Assembly (NCBI GenBank): GCA_964507825.1 | Contig: CAZDQM010000066.1 | Coordinates: 13,161 to 77,160 of the forward strand | Length of the DNA stretch: 64,000 nucleotides | Direction: 5' to 3' | Origin: JAWVZS01 sp964507825 | Lineage (GTDB): Archaea > Thermoproteota > Nitrososphaeria > Nitrososphaerales > Nitrosopumilaceae | Shown: piece after piece, positions 8,269 to 15,731 of the stretch | How the letters are laid out: the number at the start of each line of letters is the position of its first letter | Position numbering within the stretch: position 1 is the stretch's first letter | The notes under the pieces: generated by a model | What the model saw: only the letters and a program-made list of their open reading frames with translations | The model's database searches: none | Told to the model about the DNA's origin: nothing | Translations under genes and position numbers: made by a program

Positions 8269-8985
8269 TTGCCCAAAGTATATGCCGTCGGAGTAGGACC
8301 GGGCTCACCTAAATACGTGACCGGGGCAGTAGAGGAGGCAATATCTAGCAGTGATATAGTCATCGGTTACGAGTATACCCTGAAAACGATAGAACATCTG
8401 CTAGAGGGAAAGGAGATTGTAACCGTTACAATGGCGACCCAGGAGGAGGAATACCAGAGGGTGCTGCCGCATCTCGAAGAGAAGACACTGGTCGTTCCAT
8501 TTACGGGCGATGTTAATTTTTCAGAGTCCGAGGTAGTCGACAGGTTGATTGAGCTGTTCGGCGATGTGGTAATCATTCCAGGAATCAGCTCGGTCCAGAT
8601 AGCTTCTGCAAGGACGTCCGTCCCGCTAGACAAGTCCAAGGTTATCACGCTCCACGTCACAGCGTCAATTGAGGAAAAAAAGCTGGAACTGACCAAGGCG
8701 CTAATTGACGGATTTAGTGTAATTCTAGTACCTAGGCCTTGGCCAAAGGTGCCAGAAAAGCACTTTATGCCCTCCGAGATTGCCCAGTACCTAAGGAGAG
8801 TGGGTATAGACACGTCCGTCTTGAAGGTTCATGTTTTTGAGGCATTGACCACGGATGAAGAGACACACTTTCAGGGTATGGTAAGCGATCTAGAGGGAAG
8901 AGAGTTTTCTCCCCTCTCAATAATGGTCTTTGATCAGACGGGGCTGGACTCTTACATGAATTATTCCTGGCAGTGGAAGGGCTAG
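8269..8985 (+). CDS. cbiE: Cobalt-precorrin-7 C5-methyltransferase
   Basis: A 238-residue SAM-dependent tetrapyrrole methylase. The family signature V-G-V-G-P-G-S-P is at residues 7-14. The second conserved region, PGISSVQIASART, is near residue 105, and the C-terminal SIMVFD strand is present. CbiE methylates C5 of the corrin ring in anaerobic (early cobalt) cobalamin synthesis. Nitrososphaerota make cobalamin, so the assignment fits the organism. It begins with TTG at 8269, two bases after the upstream stop, indicating an operon. The CbiT partner (C15 methylase/decarboxylase) is not fused and not in the window. A different precorrin methylase is possible but less likely. Confidence 0.85.
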   Translation: MPKVYAVGVGPGSPKYVTGAVEEAISSSDIVIGYEYTLKTIEHLLEGKEIVTVTMATQEEEYQRVLPHLEEKTLVVPFTGDVNFSESEVVDRLIELFGDVVIIPGISSVQIASARTSVPLDKSKVITLHVTASIEEKKLELTKALIDGFSVILVPRPWPKVPEKHFMPSEIAQYLRRVGIDTSVLKVHVFEALTTDEETHFQGMVSDLEGREFSPLSIMVFDQTGLDSYMNYSWQWKG

Positions 8986-9031
8986 TATTACATCGCGCGA
9001 GCATCCCATGAATGCTTGCAGGTATCACATA

Positions 9032-9562
9032 CTAAAAGTCGGAAATGCCGTGACCGGCCTCTTGTGCCGCCTCGATCATATAAAATTCCAAATAGCCTCC
9101 CGCTAACAACAGGATTAGCACAATTCCCACCTCCATCCCCGTCTTCTTGAGCTGTGCGGCTACTGGAATCTTCTTAACTAGGGCGTGAATCAGCATATAG
9201 CTTCTAGACGTTGCAATTGAATATGCGGTCAGCTCCATTATTCCAAATGGTGACAGGTATAGTATTTCAAGCGGATGTATTTTCAATTCCGGCATGGTAG
9301 TGGTAATTGCTGAAAATGCCATGCCGGTAGACCAGGCAGAAAAGAGCCCAAAGGCAATGCCAAACCCCGGCACAAACATGGGCATCGCTATGGTAAGATT
9401 ATGTACAAAAATTCCAAACCCGTCAATGCCATCCACAAGCTTGTTAAACTCTTCCATGAACAGCGCCGCTTCATCTTCAGAGACCTCCATTCCCGCCCCG
9501 GCCCAGTAAAAGCCGGAAAATATCCCAACAAAGATGAAAAACAAAATGAGGCGCCTATTCAT
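9032..9562 (-). CDS. SpoIIM-family membrane protein
   Basis: A protein of 176 residues with four or five hydrophobic segments: about 5-24, 57-76, 80-92, 103-118 and 146-165. The pattern N-L-x-x-A, then PGFGIAFGLFSAWSTGMAFS, then LSPFGIMELTAYSIA is that of the SpoIIM / DUF95 family. That family takes its name from a Bacillus engulfment protein but is widespread in archaea with unknown function. The Met at 9562 sits directly before a hydrophobic stretch and is a natural start. It is convergent with cbiE and has no obvious operon partner. Confidence 0.75.
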   Translation of the reverse strand: MNRRLILFFIFVGIFSGFYWAGAGMEVSEDEAALFMEEFNKLVDGIDGFGIFVHNLTIAMPMFVPGFGIAFGLFSAWSTGMAFSAITTTMPELKIHPLEILYLSPFGIMELTAYSIATSRSYMLIHALVKKIPVAAQLKKTGMEVGIVLILLLAGGYLEFYMIEAAQEAGHGISDF

Positions 9563-9603
9563 ACATCTTGGCGGCCTAGAGTATATTTGAGGATTGTCAA
9601 GTC

Positions 9604-9663
9604 GGGTACTGCTTCCAATTCGGGTGGTCGGCGGCAGGTATGGAGATCATGATCTTCTCTGAA
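9604..9663 (+). repeat. Left arm of 60-bp inverted repeat
   Basis: This 60-base stretch matches the reverse complement of 11029-11088 at 56 of 60 positions by hand alignment. The first 38 bases are identical; three adjacent mismatches and one later mismatch account for the rest. With the right arm it encloses exactly one protein gene. No target-site duplication is visible outside the arms. Confidence 0.9.
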
Positions 9664-9745
9664 ATTTAGTTCCGGTAGTTGTGATAACTCGGCATCCTCT
9701 GTACAAGGCCAGGTCTACTAATGCATTATACCTGACTCAGAACAC

Positions 9746-9766
9746 ATTCGGGCATGAATCCCGAAT
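9746..9766. other. Small hairpin between repeat and gene
   Basis: ATTCGGG (9746-9752), a 7-base loop, and CCCGAAT (9760-9766) form a perfect 7-bp stem. It lies between the left repeat arm and the enclosed gene and could be a regulatory or processing structure. No terminator-type T run follows. Confidence 0.45.
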
Positions 9767-9856
9767 CGGCCTGAGTGTGTACGATACTTTGTGGATACCA
9801 CAGTTATGTAATACTGACACATTATGGTTTATAATGTTAGGTTAGGCGTTACGGTT

Positions 9857-10999
9857 ATGGCCCTGCCGCAGCGGCACAGGATGAGAAGCGCGATGTGGTA
9901 CATGGCCCCTATATTCCTAGGGTTCATAGGCGGCCTGCTTGCCTACTTTGCGGTCAGGCGAGACGACCCGAGCATGGCGAGACGATGCTTCATTATCGGG
10001 CTACCCGTGACGATCATCCTACTCGGCATACTAGTCGCGGTCGGGACCGGCTCGTACCTTGAGGACGTGGCCGACGCAGAGATTAAGCTGCCCGTCACTG
10101 ACATGTCGCCAAAGGAGAACAACAGCAAGCCTTCCCCCGCCGTTTCGACGACCAAGGTGAGGGGGGACGGCTCGCCTGTCACTACTGCCGCCGTACAGTC
10201 GGATTACGAGCAGTATCCCAAATCGTGTGTGGCCATAGAGGACAAGTATTCGGCCGAGCACGTCACGGAGTTCGTGGCCTGCATCGCGACATACGGGGCG
10301 GACTCCCCAGAGTGCCAAAAGACGGAAGTGGGGAGGGACGTGATAGTAGATGATGTGCCCTATTTTGTGTGCGAATACGGTACGTGCCAAAAGACGGAAG
10401 TGGGGAGGGACGTGGCAGAGTTACAGTCCTGCGCGGACATATATCGCGACATCGTGCAGGCGTGTCAGGACGCGACCGCAGAGCATTTCATGCCGGTCAG
10501 GCTACAAGCCAAGCAGTGCCTAGAGCGCAACGGGTGGGACGGCGACGCATGCGATCAATACTACGCATATCCCAGCGAGGAGCTATCAGTCCTCTTGTCA
10601 TGCATGGAGGATCATGGTATGAAGACCAAGTTGGTCGGCGCGCTGTCTGACTTTATACGGGCGTTCGAGGCCCACCGGGAGGCCGCCGATGTGGTAATTC
10701 CAAGGTACGCGCAGGACAGTTTCATGAACATTGCCCCCTTTAAGCTCGGCATCTTTGAGTCGTGCGAGAGGGCAAACGAGACGTGGCGCAACTTCTACGA
10801 CGACTTATACAGTGTGCTGGAGCCGGGTGACTATTCAGAGATGTCAGACGAGGAGATTTATGGTATAATGACGCAACAGTACATAGAGCAGTACGGCTTT
10901 AGCGCGTCGTATGAGGACGTGTACAACTTTGTGGAGTCGTCCGACCGCATGATCCTCGCGATGGACGATTACCTGACTATCAGAGGATGCCCCCCCTAA
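9857..10999 (+). CDS. Orphan membrane-anchored protein in repeat cassette
   Basis: A protein of 380 residues from the ATG at 9857. That start is favoured because TTTATAAT lies at 9828-9835, about 25 bases upstream; an ATG at 9824 opens the same frame but would sit before the box. Residues 14-33 (WYMAPIFLGFIGGLLAYF) and 46-63 are membrane segments with a short basic loop, a module that recurs in thaumarchaeal proteins. The remainder (about 75-380) is acidic and Cys-rich, probably extracellular if the second segment leads outward. CQKTEVGRDV occurs twice, 24 residues apart. The gene is enclosed by the 60-bp inverted repeat. Function unknown. Confidence 0.65.
   Translation: MALPQRHRMRSAMWYMAPIFLGFIGGLLAYFAVRRDDPSMARRCFIIGLPVTIILLGILVAVGTGSYLEDVADAEIKLPVTDMSPKENNSKPSPAVSTTKVRGDGSPVTTAAVQSDYEQYPKSCVAIEDKYSAEHVTEFVACIATYGADSPECQKTEVGRDVIVDDVPYFVCEYGTCQKTEVGRDVAELQSCADIYRDIVQACQDATAEHFMPVRLQAKQCLERNGWDGDACDQYYAYPSEELSVLLSCMEDHGMKTKLVGALSDFIRAFEAHREAADVVIPRYAQDSFMNIAPFKLGIFESCERANETWRNFYDDLYSVLEPGDYSEMSDEEIYGIMTQQYIEQYGFSASYEDVYNFVESSDRMILAMDDYLTIRGCPP
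10312..10414 (+). repeat. 31-nt in-frame direct repeat
   Basis: An identical 31-base sequence is found at 10312-10342 and 10384-10414. The offset is 72 bases, exactly 24 codons, so both copies encode C-Q-K-T-E-V-G-R-D-V in frame. Perfect identity at all codon positions suggests a recent duplication or conversion within the cassette gene. Confidence 0.85.
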
Positions 11000-11028
11000 T
11001 GCCTAGGTCACGAATTTGCACCAGTACC

Positions 11029-11088
11029 TTCAAAGAAGATCATGATCCTTATACCTGCCGCCGACCACCCGAATTGGAAGCAGTACCC
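11029..11088 (-). repeat. Right arm of 60-bp inverted repeat
   Basis: The reverse complement of this stretch matches 9604-9663 at 56 of 60 positions. It lies 29 bases after the stop codon of the enclosed gene and just ahead of the promoter of the PolD small subunit gene. The unit bounded by the two arms is 1485 bp. Confidence 0.9.
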
Positions 11089-11100
11089 AAATGGAGCAGG

Positions 11101-11110
11101 TTTAATTAAA
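11101..11110 (+). promoter_or_regulatory. TATA box of the PolD small subunit gene
   Basis: TTTAATTAAA lies about 27-31 bases before the ATG at 11137, the expected spacing for a very short leader. It starts only 12 bases after the right repeat arm. Confidence 0.5.
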
Positions 11111-11136
11111 ACACGCGATATTTGGTTCTGTTGAAT

Positions 11137-12561
11137 ATGGACGTATCATCCGCGCTCAATTATGCCCTAAGCAGGGGGATCCAGATACATCCGGACGCCT
11201 TTGAAATTTTAGAACGGCTCAGCGGCGCGGACCTAGAAAGGACAATCAAGCGCCTAGTCAAGGAAGCGGCAGAACAGAGAAAGAACCACGTCAGCAAGGC
11301 TGATCTGGAAAAGTGTCTGGGAATCAGTGATGACAACCCTCTCGAAGACGTGCATAAAATCCTCTTTGATCCGACCGGAAATGTCTGCTCTGCAGAAGGT
11401 GTGAGCGGATACGGCGCCCTGTTTGCAAGGCGGTTTTCAAAACTAAAGTCCATTATTGCGGACCGGCCCGAATCAAGAATGTTAAAGCCCATCTCAGGCG
11501 TAGCAGTAGAAAAATCCAAGGACGGGGCATATGTCTGCGGCCTAGTCACCGCCCGAAGCTCCGAGCACAACATCACAAAGGTGGTCATAGAGGATGTCTC
11601 CGCAACCATGGAGGCAATCGTACATGACCAAGGCCTCAAGGAGACTGCCCAGGGCCTGCTCTTGGATCAGTTTGTCATGCTCAGGGTGATCCCCAGCAAG
11701 AATGGGGGCTATGTTGTAAAAGATATAATCCTGCCCGATGTCCCAGACAGGGCAGCAAACCGTTCGAAGAGTGATGCCCATGCAGTATTCCTATCCGACC
11801 TGCATGTCGGTAGCATGTACTTTATGGAAAGGGAGTTTGAGGAGTTTACCGAGTGGCTTTGTTCCCCGGATCCGGTGGCAAGAAAGGTGCGTTTCGTGCT
11901 GATTGCAGGCGACGTTGTCGATGGGGTGGGAATATACCCGAACCAGGACAAGGAGCTGCTACAGTTAACAGTGGAGACCCAGCTCGCCAAGCTCAACGAC
12001 ATGCTGTCCAAGATTCCAAAAAACATCAAAGTTTTCATGATTACCGGGAATCACGATCCCGGAAGGCGCGCCCTTCCACAGCCGGCGCTGCCGGAAAAAT
12101 ACAATCAGGATATGTGGGAAAGGGAAAACTATTACCTCCTAGGCAATCCTGCAATGGTCTCCCTAAACGGCGTCAAGGTGCTGATGTTCCACGGGCAGAG
12201 TATTGATGATATAGTCAGGACTACACCCGGCCTAAGCTACGACAAGCCTGCCGAGGTCATGAGGTGCTTGATCAAGGCGCGGCACATGAGCCCGATTTAC
12301 GGCTCGCAGACGCCGATTGCTCCGGAATCCGACGACATGCTAGTCATTGACGACGTCCCCGACGTGTTCCATGCAGGCCACGTGCACATCATGGGCTTGG
12401 ACATCTACAAGGGAACCCTGCTGATAAATTCCGGCGCCTGGCAGAAGCAGACGCCGTTTCAGAGTAGCGTCGGCATCGTGCCTACGCCGGGCCAAGCCGT
12501 AGTTGTAAACCTCAAGACCTTCAAGTCGTACTCTATCAACTTTTCAGATCATGCGGATTAG
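11137..12561 (+). CDS. polB: DNA polymerase D small subunit (DP1)
   Basis: A 474-residue small subunit of the family D replicative polymerase, carrying the Mre11-like 3'-5' proofreading exonuclease. The calcineurin-type metal motifs are in order: LSDLHVGS (near 212), GDVVDGVG (near 258), GNHDPGRR (near 305), FHGQSIDD (near 352) and AGHVHIMG (near 412). The N-terminal 70 residues form the helical domain and the centre an OB-like fold. The ATG at 11137 is chosen by TATA spacing; TTG codons at 11122 and 11131 are in frame. It is convergent with orc1/cdc6, overlapping by 4 bp. The catalytic large subunit is encoded at 16917. Confidence 0.95.
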   Translation: MDVSSALNYALSRGIQIHPDAFEILERLSGADLERTIKRLVKEAAEQRKNHVSKADLEKCLGISDDNPLEDVHKILFDPTGNVCSAEGVSGYGALFARRFSKLKSIIADRPESRMLKPISGVAVEKSKDGAYVCGLVTARSSEHNITKVVIEDVSATMEAIVHDQGLKETAQGLLLDQFVMLRVIPSKNGGYVVKDIILPDVPDRAANRSKSDAHAVFLSDLHVGSMYFMEREFEEFTEWLCSPDPVARKVRFVLIAGDVVDGVGIYPNQDKELLQLTVETQLAKLNDMLSKIPKNIKVFMITGNHDPGRRALPQPALPEKYNQDMWERENYYLLGNPAMVSLNGVKVLMFHGQSIDDIVRTTPGLSYDKPAEVMRCLIKARHMSPIYGSQTPIAPESDDMLVIDDVPDVFHAGHVHIMGLDIYKGTLLINSGAWQKQTPFQSSVGIVPTPGQAVVVNLKTFKSYSINFSDHAD

Positions 12562-13769
12562 ACAACGTCGGCCAATGACAGGTCGTCCTTGAATGTCTCC
12601 TTTACCATTTCGGGGGGAACCGTAAGCTTGAATTTCTTGGTCCTGCCATGGATGCCCTGATGCACTAGCCTGCCGGATATAATGCCGGACAGTTCCACGT
12701 CCCCAAGCATTTGGGTGACCCGCCTCTGGGTAAGCTCCTTTTGTCTTATCGTCCTGCATAATGCCCTATATGCCGTGTAAATCTCACCCGTAGAGGACCC
12801 TGCAGCCCTCATTACCGCTATAATGAGCAGCTTTTCATGAAGTGGATATGATTTTAGGGCCGTTACCTCCTTGTTTTCCTCGATTTTTTGGGCGGCGTCA
12901 CGGATGTGCTTTTGGGTGATTTTATCGGAATGTCCACGTTCGGCAGTCTCTGCTGCAACCCGAAGAAGATCGATTGCCCGTCTGGCATCGCCGTGCTCAC
13001 GGCCAGCCATGGCGGCACATAGGTTCAGGGCGGGGCCGTCTATAAAAGAGCCCTCAAAGGCCTCGCTTACCCGTTCCTCAAGAATCCTTCTTAGCTGATC
13101 AACAGAGTAAGTGGTAAACACAATCTCCTCCTCACCTAGGCTGCTAATCACCCGCGGATCCAGGCGCTCCTTGAAGGTAAGATCATTTGATATTCCTATT
13201 ATGGTTAGCGTGCCCGATTTCAAGCACTCGTTTGCGCGAGTAAGTTGGTATAGGATGTCTTTGCCGGTTTTGGTAACTAGGTGGGCAAGATAGTCGATCT
13301 CATCTATTACAAAGACTGCATTGGTACTGCTTTCATCTATATTGGTTAACAGCCGCTTGAAAATTTCACTAATGGCCAGACCGGTTGATGGTAATTCCTT
13401 ATCGGATAAACCAAGCTGCTTTCCTAGTCCTACTAGCAGGCCATAAGGCGTGCTCTCAATCTTTGAGTTTGCATATACAAGTTTGATTGGAAAATTACTC
13501 CTCTCCACCCTCTCTTGAATTTTAGAAAGCACCTTCCTTACAACGAGCGTCTTGCCCGTGCCAGGCTTGCCATATACAAGAAGGTTTGACGGCCGAGATT
13601 GCTTTAAAATTGGTAATAGGGACTGGGTAACTTGTTCCTGCTCTGTATCCCTGTGCAGGATTGTATCCGGTATGTAGGTAAAGTGCAGTATCTCCCTGTT
13701 CTTGATAAGCGATTTGCCACTCTCTGCATCATCGAGCAATCTGTCAACCGGATCAGCCTGCAGACCCAC
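12558..13769 (-). CDS. cdc6: Origin-binding initiator Orc1/Cdc6
   Basis: A 403-residue AAA+ initiator that binds origin repeats and loads the MCM helicase. Walker A is GKPGTGKT (about 65-72), Walker B is FVIDEIDYL (near 150), and sensor 1 is GISNDLTF (near 196). A C-terminal winged helix runs from about 300 to 395 (LLIIAVMRAAGSSTGEIYTA onward). The start is a GTG at 13769. An ORB-like repeat (13764-13783) overlaps this start, so the protein could repress its own gene by binding it. The gene reads away from the AT-rich origin region. Length is standard for the family. Confidence 0.95.
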   Translation of the reverse strand: MGLQADPVDRLLDDAESGKSLIKNREILHFTYIPDTILHRDTEQEQVTQSLLPILKQSRPSNLLVYGKPGTGKTLVVRKVLSKIQERVERSNFPIKLVYANSKIESTPYGLLVGLGKQLGLSDKELPSTGLAISEIFKRLLTNIDESSTNAVFVIDEIDYLAHLVTKTGKDILYQLTRANECLKSGTLTIIGISNDLTFKERLDPRVISSLGEEEIVFTTYSVDQLRRILEERVSEAFEGSFIDGPALNLCAAMAGREHGDARRAIDLLRVAAETAERGHSDKITQKHIRDAAQKIEENKEVTALKSYPLHEKLLIIAVMRAAGSSTGEIYTAYRALCRTIRQKELTQRRVTQMLGDVELSGIISGRLVHQGIHGRTKKFKLTVPPEMVKETFKDDLSLADVV

Positions 13770-13783
13770 ACACCTTCATTTCC
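13764..13783 (-). repeat. ORB-like origin repeat 1
   Basis: The reverse complement reads GGAAATGAAGGTGTGTGGGT, identical over 20 bases to 13907-13926, so the two form a perfect 20-bp inverted pair. It overlaps the first codons of cdc6. The core T-GGAAAT-GAAG-G-GT resembles archaeal origin recognition boxes. Confidence 0.7.
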
Positions 13784-13901
13784 ATTAGCCATTCCACATC
13801 CCCTTATCCCCGTTTAGTAATGAGTAGTAATTTGTATTTAGTATATGATCAATTATTTTTAGTTAGATATTATCTCTCTTAAAAAAAATTTGAAAGAAAG
13901 G

Positions 13902-13926
13902 AGAGTGGAAATGAAGGTGTGTGGGT
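13902..13926 (+). repeat. ORB-like origin repeat 2
   Basis: It contains GAGTGGAAATGAAGGTGT on the plus strand, matching the ORB core shared with repeats 3 and 4 (GAGTGGAAATAAAGGGGT) at all but three positions. It faces repeat 1 across the AT-rich element. Confidence 0.7.
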
Positions 13927-13977
13927 TGGTGTTAACAGAAAGTTAAGATAATGTTAAGAAGACCAAAAAATCCTGAT

Positions 13978-14012
13978 TTTTGACCCCTTTATTTCCACTC
14001 CAGTCACGAAAT
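13978..14012 (-). repeat. ORB-like origin repeat 3
   Basis: A 35-base sequence identical to 14039-14073. Read on the minus strand its core is GAGTGGAAATAAAGGGGT, close to the archaeal mini-ORB theme TGGAAAC-AAGGGG that Orc1/Cdc6 contacts, including the G-string. Confidence 0.8.
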
Positions 14013-14038
14013 GGCTCCTTAACCCTGTTAACAGGCTA

Positions 14039-14073
14039 TTTTGACCCCTTTATTTCCACTCCAGTCACGAAAT
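14039..14073 (-). repeat. ORB-like origin repeat 4
   Basis: An exact 35-base copy of 13978-14012 with the same orientation, offset by 61 bp. The gap between copies holds the CCTGTTAACAGG palindrome. Confidence 0.8.
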
Positions 14074-14223
14074 ATCACCCTTCCTGATTAATCCCCCTCG
14101 AATATTGTTAATAAGGAATTTTAGTCTAGGCGTGGGCTAGGCAGTCAACATTAACAACATTATTTGTTAACAAAATTATGTAGATTCATTGAAGTGTTAA
14201 GAGACGTACCAAATTGATTACGT

Positions 14224-14598
14224 ATGGCAAAAAAGCGCATTCGAATAGATATGGAAGACGCCGATGGCGCCCGGTACGACATCAAACTAGAGGGCAATGT
14301 AAGTAGGGAAAAGGTTCTCAAAATCTTTGAAATGATGGATTTGATGAATATTGAAGAAGAGCCTGCATCGCAGAACCTTGATTCGGTGAATGGCAGGATC
14401 TGGCACATAGTTGACAAGTACTTTCCCACCGGACGGTTTACGTCCACAGATCTGCTTGAAAAATACGAGGACGAGTATGATGAGCCGATCAAACTTAGCA
14501 TAATTTCCACATACCTGTCTAGATTTAATCAAAAGGGCAGGGTCGAAAGAGCCAAGTCGGGCCGTGAATGGACCTACCAGACGGCAAGAACTCACTAA
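14224..14598 (+). CDS. Conserved origin-adjacent protein, probable winged helix
   Basis: A 124-residue cytoplasmic protein. The N-terminus is basic then beta-rich (AKKRIRIDMEDADGARYDIK). The C-terminal half (about 55-120) reads as a helix-turn-helix or winged helix: IWHIVDKYFPTGRFTSTDLL, then LSIISTYLSRFNQKGRVERA, ending in a strand (REWTYQ). DNA binding is inferred, not shown. It starts at the edge of the origin and its 3' end overlaps the AbrB-type gene by 4 bp tail to tail. The position next to oriC suggests a chromosome-related or regulatory role, but I do not recognise a named family. Confidence 0.6.
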   Translation: MAKKRIRIDMEDADGARYDIKLEGNVSREKVLKIFEMMDLMNIEEEPASQNLDSVNGRIWHIVDKYFPTGRFTSTDLLEKYEDEYDEPIKLSIISTYLSRFNQKGRVERAKSGREWTYQTARTH

Positions 14599-14756
14599 CT
14601 AATGACGGCCTTTCTTATAACCAAATAATCCCTCTCCATTATAATTTTGACGTAATCACCCTTCTGCATGTCCATATGCCTTCGAAACTGCTTTGGGAGT
14701 GATATGGTACCTGCAGACGTGATTTTTGCCAAAATTTCAGTATCATTTGCAGACAT
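14595..14756 (-). CDS. AbrB/SpoVT-family small regulator
   Basis: A 53-residue protein read from the ATG at 14756 to a TAG at 14595-14597. Its core fits the swapped-hairpin AbrB fold: AKITSAGTISLPKQFRRHMD, then a turn with KGDYVKI and the closing strand LVIRKAV. The T-S-A-G-T-I-S-L-P pattern is the family signature. Such proteins bind DNA as dimers, either as global regulators or as antitoxins. No toxin partner is adjacent, so a solitary regulator is more likely. It overlaps the origin-adjacent gene by 4 bp. An AT-rich region (14757-14820) immediately upstream would hold its promoter. Confidence 0.8.
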   Translation of the reverse strand: MSANDTEILAKITSAGTISLPKQFRRHMDMQKGDYVKIIMERDYLVIRKAVIS

Positions 14757-15026
14757 TATATTACAAAATTATAATCCTAATAATTATTAAAATTTTATAA
14801 TTAAAAAATTTAGATATTATACACAGAAAAACCAACCTAGACGGCCCATTCACTATACCTCTTGCTGGCAACATTATACCCAAGCTTACCTATACCTACT
14901 TTCGCTGTAATCGGACCAAGCCCCGGCGATAATCAGGACAATAATGTGCCATAAAGCAGGACAGGTTCCAGCCCGATATTCTGCAACGAGTCACCATATT
15001 CATGCATGACGATATATTGCAGGAAA
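14757..15026. other. AT-rich spacer, promoter side of AbrB gene
   Basis: A stretch of 270 bp without a gene. The first 65 bases are almost all A and T, with several TATA-like words serving the AbrB-type gene. The rest is mixed sequence lacking clear dyads, tRNA structure or coding signal. Confidence 0.5.
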
Positions 15027-15605
15027 TTATCCTTGGGTCTGTGCGACCTTTAGCACGTTGATCTTTTCCCTGCCCTTGTCCGTAATTGAATATGTATATG
15101 GTTTTGTTGTGCTATCCCTGTGTACGTACTCTTCCTCAAACAGTTTTTTCATTAACCTGGATGTGTGTTCCCGACTCCGCCCAAGTGTGATTTGTATATC
15201 ACGTGACGTCATCGGTTTGTCTGTGATTAGCTGCAACACATGATCTACAATATCACTAGGGGCCGCAACATGACGTATTCGTGCCTGGAACGGCTCTTCG
15301 GCCATGGCCTCTGCTGCCATTGCAGGCCTGTCTCGTGCCCGGGGCCGTTCCTTCTCCACCCCGGCCTCTTCCTGTTCTGCCCTGACGCTCAAACCCTCAA
15401 GATCCAAGGCATCTAGGCGTATTTTCATGTCAATAAGCTGGCGCTCATAGTACTCTAGGCGTTCCAACTGGCCCGGATCGGCCTCGACCTTCTTCAAGGC
15501 AATATACGGCCTTATCTTGTAATATGCATAAAATGCAAAGAGACCCACCAAAAACGCAACCAGCATGCCATATATCACATCGGGGTCTGGAATCTCTATT
15601 AACAT
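15027..15605 (-). CDS. Membrane-anchored winged-helix protein
   Basis: A protein of about 192 residues (Met at 15605, or at 15611). One N-terminal transmembrane helix (about 10-29, IYGMLVAFLVGLFAFYAYY) is followed by a charged coiled-coil-like helix (about 38-70). A low-complexity Glu/Ala/Arg linker comes next, and then a MarR-like winged helix at about 118-185 (DHVLQLITDKPMTSRDIQIT, GRSREHTSRLMKKLFEE, Y-T-Y-S-I-T-D-K-G). A membrane-tethered transcription factor is inferred. A TGTGA/TCACA dyad lies just upstream, so autoregulation is possible. Confidence 0.7.
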   Translation of the reverse strand: MLIEIPDPDVIYGMLVAFLVGLFAFYAYYKIRPYIALKKVEADPGQLERLEYYERQLIDMKIRLDALDLEGLSVRAEQEEAGVEKERPRARDRPAMAAEAMAEEPFQARIRHVAAPSDIVDHVLQLITDKPMTSRDIQITLGRSREHTSRLMKKLFEEEYVHRDSTTKPYTYSITDKGREKINVLKVAQTQG

Positions 15606-15624
15606 CACCATTTATGTCATGTAC

Positions 15625-15643
15625 TGTGATTTATCACATGTGA
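15625..15643. promoter_or_regulatory. TGTGA/TCACA operator-like dyads
   Basis: Three half-sites in a row: TGTGA (15625-15629), TCACA (15634-15638) and TGTGA (15639-15643 by overlap of the palindrome TCACATGTGA, 15634-15643). They lie 14-38 bases upstream of the winged-helix gene start, overlapping the core promoter, which is where an archaeal repressor would block TBP or TFB. Confidence 0.45.
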
Positions 15644-15731
15644 ACAATATTTTTTTACACAATGGATAAAAGAAGAATATCACTATACCATGCATGAAAC
15701 CATGAATTTCATGCGTAAATTCCCTTTACTA

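Larger units (their letters stand above)
13770..14223. other. Probable replication origin (oriC)
   Basis: A gene-free 454-bp region directly upstream of orc1/cdc6. It has four ORB-like repeats: 13764-13783 reverse, 13902-13926 forward, 13978-14012 reverse and 14039-14073 reverse. An AT-rich stretch (about 13814-13900) lies between the inverted first pair and is a likely duplex-unwinding element. A palindrome CCTGTTAACAGG is at 14024-14035 between the last two ORBs. GTTAA or TTAAC words recur at least eight times from 13931 to 14171. Adjacent orc1/cdc6 and flanking inverted ORBs are the classical archaeal origin layout, so the call is firm in kind. Exact start sites are not known. Confidence 0.85.
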
